A stretch of 64,000 nt of DNA from positions 1 to 64,000 of the forward strand of contig JANLRZ010000245.1 in the NCBI GenBank assembly GCA_031362155.1. Direction: 5' to 3'. This DNA comes from JAENVU01 sp031362155 (GTDB lineage Bacteria; Actinomycetota; Acidimicrobiia; IMCC26256; JAENVU01). The notes under the pieces were generated by a model. It saw only the letters and a program-made list of their open reading frames with translations. It was not told the origin of the DNA and made no database searches. The translations under genes and the position numbers were made by a program. This document shows, one piece after another, positions 59,759-64,000 of the stretch. How positions within the stretch are numbered: the stretch's first letter is position 1; every line of letters starts with the position of its first letter.

Positions 59759-61921
59759 TCAATCGACTCCGACCGCGCTGACTCGTACCGGGATCGCGCT
59801 CTGTACGGCCATGCCCGTGATCGGATCGAAGCCGGCGGTCGCCGAGACCAGCCGGTTCGTGGGCATGCCTCGACCGCGAACGACGGCCTCGCCCTGACCG
59901 GCATCGGAGCCGCCACCCCATGCGTGCGACATCGAGACCACCCCACGTTTGACGTCGTTCGCGCGCGCGGCCACGCCGGTGACGGACCCGTGGGGGGATT
60001 CGATGAGCACCAGCTCGCCGTGGTCGACGCCGAGCTCGGCGAGGTCATCGGGATGGAGATACGCGGGGTTGGTCGTGCCGAGGCGGGCAAGGCCCGGCAG
60101 TTCGGGACCGAGTGAGTTCACGACGTGGCGCATCCTTCGGCTGATCAGTCGGAACGGGAACTCCGCCGGATCGCGCCCGTCGAGTACTGCCTCGACGCAC
60201 GATTGGGTCGCAACCTCAGCCATCTCGGTGATGACGTCGGCGGGTGCCAGCGCGAACCGCGCGGTATCGGATGCCTCGGCGGCCACGACCGCGATCCGAC
60301 GGTCAGGATGGATGACCCCACGATTCGCCCGGATTTCGTCCATCGGCATACGTGACCGCGCGTAGACGAGATCCAGAATGAGGTCGTCGTCGACGAGTTC
60401 GGCGACCGCGCCGCCCTCGATCGGTATGGGGCCTCCGGGCAGATCGATGGTGGTGCCGCCGCGCGCGGCGAGGCCGGCGAAGACCTCCCACTCGGACAGG
60501 AGATCGTCGTCGGTAGTGATCGTGGCCGGCGTGTAGTTGCTGTACGGCGCGGCGATCCGACCATCCATGATGTGGGGGACATCGGCGCGCTCCAGCTCGA
60601 GGCGCGGTGCGATCACGTAGTGGGCGAGCGCGGCGGTGGGCGTCATCCGGGCGTCGATCACCACGAGCAGTTCGAGTGATCGCAGCGCGGCCTCGGTCCG
60701 GTATTGGTCAGGGAAGGCCACGACCGGATTTCCCCCGGCCACGATGAGCGCGCGCACCTGGCCCTCACCGGGTTCGAGGATCTCCTCGGCCAGCCGGTTC
60801 GTGAGCATCTCCCCCGGCATGCCTGAGAGACCGCCCATGCGGTGTGGCGCTCCCGGAGTCGGATGCGACGGCGGGACGACGCGGGCCCGCCGGGTGTTGC
60901 CCGGAGTCAGGAAGGCCCCACTCTCGATGAACTCGCCGGCCCGCCGCACCCGCCCGCACAGCACGTTGAGCGCGAGGGTCAAGTGTTCGGTCAGCATGGA
61001 GTGCGGTGCCATGTTCGGCCCGGTCCCGGTGCCGGCCGCGCCACGGGGACCCGCCGCGAACAACTCGGCCGCCGCGACCACGTCGGCTGCCTCGACCCGG
61101 CATTGGTCGGCGACCCGGGCCAGGTCGTAGGGCTCGACCGCCGCGGCGAGGGCATCGATCCCGTCGACCCAGCGCGCGCAGAAGTCGTGGTCGTACCGAC
61201 CCTCACGGAGGAGGTGGCGGATCATGCCGGCGAGGAGGGTCGGATCCTCTCCGGGTTGGACCTGGAGCCACACGTCGGCCGCCGCGGCCAACTCGGTTCG
61301 GCGCGGGTCGATCACGATCAGGCGCAGACCCCGCTCTCGGGCCTCGCGCAAGCGCACGAAGGGGTTCGTGCCTTGCAAACCTCCGGCCGGCGCGTAGCTC
61401 GACACCAGCGGGTTGTAGCCGACCGCCAACGAAACGTCGGCGTCGGTGAAGTTGTCCCACCCGGCTTCCCACGTGCCCATTCGCAACCCCGCGGCCCGGT
61501 GCGCCGGCTGGTCGATCGTGACCGAGGTGTAGAACGACGGTGAGCCGAACCCGGCGTGCCACGCGGTGGCAACGGCGACGGCGGTGGAGTTCTGGAATGC
61601 GCCGGTGCCGACATAGGTCGCGACGGCGCGCGGACCGTGGCGCGCGACGATTCCGTCGAGGCGCGCCGCGATTTCATCGAGCGCGGCGCCCGACTCGATG
61701 ACCTCGAAGCCATGCGCCCCGCGCCGTCGCGCCGAACGCAGCCGGTCGGGGTGGTGATGCTGGTCCGCGAGTTGTCGACCCTTGATGCAGGTGTACCCAC
61801 CGAAGAGCGGATCGCTCCGGGCCGCGCGGACTCCGATGACCCGGGTTCCGGCCTCGACTTCGACCTCGACCGGGCACGCGGCATGACAGACCCGGCAGAA
61901 GGTCGTGAGCGTCTCGGACAC
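59759..61921 (-). CDS. Molybdopterin-dependent oxidoreductase (DMSO reductase family)
   Basis: A 720-aa Mo-bisMGD enzyme. The N-terminal [4Fe-4S] site is Cys9-x2-Cys12-x3-Cys16 (CRVCHAACP) with the fourth Cys in GGYTCIKG. Then come SFYTSVTIDQPAHRA, near the expected Mo-ligand region, LRLIVIDPRRTELAAAADVW, and the MGD-binding C-terminal domain (GELVLIESPHGSVTGVAARA, VSMSHAWGGGSD). No Cys or Sec Mo ligand is evident. No Tat signal or partner subunit is seen, so it is probably cytosolic and single-chain. The GTG at 61921 lies seven bases after TAGTTT in the operator palindrome. Confidence 0.9.
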   Translation of the reverse strand: MSETLTTFCRVCHAACPVEVEVEAGTRVIGVRAARSDPLFGGYTCIKGRQLADQHHHPDRLRSARRRGAHGFEVIESGAALDEIAARLDGIVARHGPRAVATYVGTGAFQNSTAVAVATAWHAGFGSPSFYTSVTIDQPAHRAAGLRMGTWEAGWDNFTDADVSLAVGYNPLVSSYAPAGGLQGTNPFVRLREARERGLRLIVIDPRRTELAAAADVWLQVQPGEDPTLLAGMIRHLLREGRYDHDFCARWVDGIDALAAAVEPYDLARVADQCRVEAADVVAAAELFAAGPRGAAGTGTGPNMAPHSMLTEHLTLALNVLCGRVRRAGEFIESGAFLTPGNTRRARVVPPSHPTPGAPHRMGGLSGMPGEMLTNRLAEEILEPGEGQVRALIVAGGNPVVAFPDQYRTEAALRSLELLVVIDARMTPTAALAHYVIAPRLELERADVPHIMDGRIAAPYSNYTPATITTDDDLLSEWEVFAGLAARGGTTIDLPGGPIPIEGGAVAELVDDDLILDLVYARSRMPMDEIRANRGVIHPDRRIAVVAAEASDTARFALAPADVITEMAEVATQSCVEAVLDGRDPAEFPFRLISRRMRHVVNSLGPELPGLARLGTTNPAYLHPDDLAELGVDHGELVLIESPHGSVTGVAARANDVKRGVVSMSHAWGGGSDAGQGEAVVRGRGMPTNRLVSATAGFDPITGMAVQSAIPVRVSAVGVD

Positions 61922-61928
61922 GTGCACA

Positions 61929-61950
61929 AAACTAATCGCTGAGTTAGTTT
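61929..61950. promoter_or_regulatory. Palindromic operator containing two divergent -10 boxes
   Basis: Arms AAACTAA and TTAGTTT with an 8-nt centre. Each arm, read outward, is TAGTTT, and each lies exactly seven bases before a start codon: GTG 61921 on the minus strand and ATG 61958 on the plus strand. So one 22-bp palindrome appears to be both operator and bidirectional leaderless promoter. Its core ACTAATCGCTGAGTTAGT matches the site at 51756-51773 at 14 of 18 positions, pointing to the same TetR-type repressor. Confidence 0.7.
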
Positions 61951-61957
61951 CTTGCCG

Positions 61958-62752
61958 ATGAGTCTCCGCGATGGGTTCGACATGACCGACCGGGTGGCGG
62001 TGGTCACCGGTTCGGGCCAAGGAATCGGGCGCGCGATCGCCTGGGGTCTCGCCGATTTCGGCTGTGATGTGGTGGTCAATGCCCGCCGGATCGAAGACCT
62101 GGAAGTGACCGCGGCGGGCGTTCGGGAGCGCGGCCGAGCCGCCCTGATCGTCGCCGGCGACATCCGTGATCTGTCGGCGACCATCGCCGAACGAGCAGTC
62201 GCGGAGTTCGGACGGCTCGACGTGTGGGTCAACAACGTCGGCGGATCGGACGACAAACAGACCCGTTCGCTCCTCGACACGCCGGACGACGTCTTCCGTG
62301 CTCAACTCGAACTGAACCTCACGAGCGCGTTCCAAGGGTGTAAAGCCGCGGCGTCGCACATGGGTCCGGGTGGCTCGATCGTCAACATCTCGTCGGGCGC
62401 CGGTACCCGCGGCTCACCGATGACCGGGCCGTATGCGGCGGCCAAGGCCGGGATGAACAACCTGAGTCAGACTCTCGCGCTCGAGTTGGCACCTGACATC
62501 CGAGTCAACACCGTTGCGCCCGGGCCGGTCGTCACCGAGGCCTTTCTCGAAACGCTGACTGCCGACGAGGAGCAGCTCGCGGCGATCGCCGCCTCGGTGC
62601 CACTCGGACGGACGGGCACCCCCGACGACATCGCGGGTGCCGTGGTCTACCTGGCGTCGGACGCTGCGTCGTGGGTGACGGGACAACTGATCCTCGTCGC
62701 CGGCGGACGCACGCACCGCGCCGTCGCGTACGGCCGGCGGGCGGACCAGTGA
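61958..62752 (+). CDS. Short-chain dehydrogenase/reductase (SDR)
   Basis: A 264-aa classical SDR with TGSGQGIGRAIAWGL, VNNVGGSDD, Ser in NISSGAG and Tyr-x3-Lys in YAAAKAGMNNLSQTLALELA, ending VAGGRTHRAVAYGRRADQ. It is the first plus-strand gene from the divergent operator; the ATG at 61958 is supported by the seven-base spacing to TAGTTT (a TTG six bases earlier is rejected). The stop overlaps the oxygenase start (GTGA). It may oxidise a diol or alcohol made by that oxygenase. Confidence 0.93.
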   Translation: MSLRDGFDMTDRVAVVTGSGQGIGRAIAWGLADFGCDVVVNARRIEDLEVTAAGVRERGRAALIVAGDIRDLSATIAERAVAEFGRLDVWVNNVGGSDDKQTRSLLDTPDDVFRAQLELNLTSAFQGCKAAASHMGPGGSIVNISSGAGTRGSPMTGPYAAAKAGMNNLSQTLALELAPDIRVNTVAPGPVVTEAFLETLTADEEQLAAIAASVPLGRTGTPDDIAGAVVYLASDAASWVTGQLILVAGGRTHRAVAYGRRADQ

Positions 62753-64000
62753 ACGGCGACGCGCGCTCACCCGGGATCACCTACCAGCAGCTGCTCGACA
62801 CCGACACCCATCCTGTCCCCGACGTCTTGCGGCTCATGTCGCCGCGGTACCTCGGCCGCGACGACCTCCCCGTTGCGAACTACATCTCGCGTGACCGTCA
62901 TGAACTGGAGGCGGAACGGCTCTGGCCGCGGGTCTGGCAGTTCGCCTGCCGGGAGAACGACATCCCCGAGGTGGGCGATCACATCGTCTACGAGATCGTG
63001 CGTGACTCGTTCGTCGTCATGCGGACGTCGCCCACCGAGATCAAGGCCTTCCCGAATGCCTGCCTGCATCGCGGTCGGCGCCTCAAGGATCATGCCGGGC
63101 GATGCAGTGAGATCCGGTGCCCGTTTCACGGCTTCACCTGGGCGCTCGACGGTGGGCTCCGCCGCGTACCGGCGGACTGGGACTTCCCGCATGTCGTCGA
63201 GGCGGAGTGGTCGCTTCCCGAGTGTCGGGTGGGAACCTGGGCCGGCTTCGTGATGATCAATCCCGATCCCGATGCGATGCCGCTCGAGGAATTCCTCGGG
63301 GAGATCGTCGGGCAGTTCGCGACCTGGGACTTGGCCGAGCGCTACACCGGTGCCCACGTCGCCAAGGTGATTCATGCGAACTGGAAGATTGCCCAGGAGG
63401 CCTTCTGTGAGGCCTTGCACGTGGGGGCCACCCATCCGCAGATCCTTCCCTACCTGGGCGACACCAACAGCCAGGTCGACATCTGGGACAACTTCGCACG
63501 CGTGATCACTGCCGGCGGCACCCCCAGCCCCCGGCTCGACTGGACACCCACCCAGGACCAGATGATGCGCGCGATGACCGACACGCGTGTCGACGATCCC
63601 TCGCCGCTGCCGGTGTCGGAGGGCGAGTCGATGCGCGCCGTCGGGGCCGAAGCGAGCCGAGATCGATGGCGGCCCTTTGCCGGGGAACGGGTCGAGTTGA
63701 TGTCGGACGCGGAGTTGATGGACAGCATCGACTACACGGTGTTCCCGAACTTTCATCCGTGGGGAGCCTTCAATCGGATCGTCTACCGATTCCGGCCCAA
63801 CGGCGACGACCACCGCAGTTCGATCATGGAGTGTCTGTTCCTCGCCCCGTTCCGCGGGGACCGGCCGCCGAATGCGCCGGTTCATTTCCTGACTGAGGAC
63901 GAACAGTTCACCGACGCGCCGGAACTCGGCATGCTCGGCAAGGTCTTCAACCAGGATCTGTTCAACATGGCGCGGGTCCAGCAGGGTCTCGAGACGACCC
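62749..64000 (+). CDS. Rieske non-haem iron oxygenase, alpha subunit (3' end outside window)
   Basis: The first 417 residues of a ring-hydroxylating or demethylating oxygenase. The Rieske centre is Cys105-x-His107 (CLHRGRR) with Cys124-x2-His127 (RCPFHGFTWAL). The catalytic iron site is seen in NWKIAQEAFCEALHVGATHP, giving His224 and His229 with Glu221 in the bridging position, and the later Asp in IDYTVFPNFHPWG. No stop is reached before the window end. The GTG start overlaps the SDR stop. It probably starts aromatic or alicyclic substrate oxidation in the cluster; a reductase or ferredoxin is not in view. Confidence 0.93.
   Translation, partial: MNGDARSPGITYQQLLDTDTHPVPDVLRLMSPRYLGRDDLPVANYISRDRHELEAERLWPRVWQFACRENDIPEVGDHIVYEIVRDSFVVMRTSPTEIKAFPNACLHRGRRLKDHAGRCSEIRCPFHGFTWALDGGLRRVPADWDFPHVVEAEWSLPECRVGTWAGFVMINPDPDAMPLEEFLGEIVGQFATWDLAERYTGAHVAKVIHANWKIAQEAFCEALHVGATHPQILPYLGDTNSQVDIWDNFARVITAGGTPSPRLDWTPTQDQMMRAMTDTRVDDPSPLPVSEGESMRAVGAEASRDRWRPFAGERVELMSDAELMDSIDYTVFPNFHPWGAFNRIVYRFRPNGDDHRSSIMECLFLAPFRGDRPPNAPVHFLTEDEQFTDAPELGMLGKVFNQDLFNMARVQQGLETT

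Noticed and set aside
58666..60090. Extended N terminus of the zinc alcohol dehydrogenase
   Set aside because: GTG 59724 has a GAGGAGG site and begins the conserved domain; the extension overlaps the molybdopterin gene in another frame.
59759..61921. Possible selenocysteine or cysteine Mo ligand in the molybdopterin enzyme
   Set aside because: No in-frame TGA, and no Cys in the expected Mo-ligand region after the [4Fe-4S] site.
61952..61957. TTG start six bases upstream for the SDR
   Set aside because: ATG 61958 mirrors the spacing of the opposite start codon to its -10 box and is the stronger codon.
63409..63435. Glu in place of the bridging Asp at the Rieske oxygenase active site
   Set aside because: The EAxxEAxHxxxTHP pattern is common in one large subfamily of these oxygenases, so it is not novel.

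Overview
The window is 64 kb of high-GC bacterial DNA, densely packed with genes that often overlap by 4 or 8 bases. It has the look of an actinobacterium: an ilvBNC operon behind a branched-chain leader peptide, F420/LLM-type oxidoreductases, TIGR03083/TIGR03086-type proteins, DUF222-HNH, DUF2510/DUF4328 and PaaX proteins, two P450s, and many start codons preceded at 6-7 nt by TANNNT (leaderless transcripts). The mix resembles environmental Acidimicrobiia (Ilumatobacter-like), but this is inference; no rRNA or tRNA gene is present to place it. No insertion sequence, CRISPR array or gene-free stretch above 300 bases was seen.

Layout. 1-4.1 kb: attenuator-controlled ilvB-ilvN-ilvC plus plsY. 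4.1-15.7 kb (minus): Lhr helicase, a transglutaminase-like protein, a split AtuA pair and three tandem paralogous amidases, a likely catabolic operon read leftwards. 15.8-24.6 kb: DSD1-like PLP enzyme, membrane protein, enoyl-CoA hydratase/MFS pair, an MTA phosphorylase plus MTA/SAH deaminase pair, a fatty-acid desaturase divergent from a PaaX-like regulator, with short repeat elements between genes. 24.6-31.8 kb: EEP hydrolase, P450/LLM divergent pair, CoA-transferase, ECF sigma/anti-sigma pair, DUF222-HNH protein.

32.2-33.4 kb holds the most striking gene: a GrdB-family (glycine/sarcosine/betaine reductase selenoprotein B-like) protein whose frame is interrupted by one TGA in a UxxC motif. 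A 17-nt hairpin with a GGTCG loop follows exactly 11 nt after the TGA, the geometry of a bacterial SECIS, so it is very probably a selenoprotein. 33.4-39.9 kb: RidA, membrane protein, a fourth amidase, then two neighbouring enzymes that each carry an N-terminal Rieske [2Fe-2S] domain, one on a thiamine-diphosphate enzyme and one on a glutamate-synthase-type FMN/[3Fe-4S] domain, next to a divergent flavin reductase. 39.9-47.9 kb: UbiA prenyltransferase, a glycosyltransferase with a deacetylase-like tail, a polysaccharide deacetylase, a DMT permease, LLM oxidoreductase, CaiB/BaiF CoA-transferase, VOC protein and PdxH.

47.9-64 kb is a catabolic region: P450, PEP-synthase-like protein without its ATP-grasp domain, SDRs, SnoaL and ABM proteins, acyl-CoA ligase, Ltp2-like thiolase with a DUF35 partner, zinc alcohol dehydrogenase, molybdopterin oxidoreductase and a Rieske oxygenase cut by the window edge. 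Two near-identical 18-bp palindromes (51756-51773 and 61931-61948) overlap predicted -10 boxes and probably place much of this region under one TetR-type regulator that lies outside the window. The SnoaL gene appears to carry a one-base frameshift.
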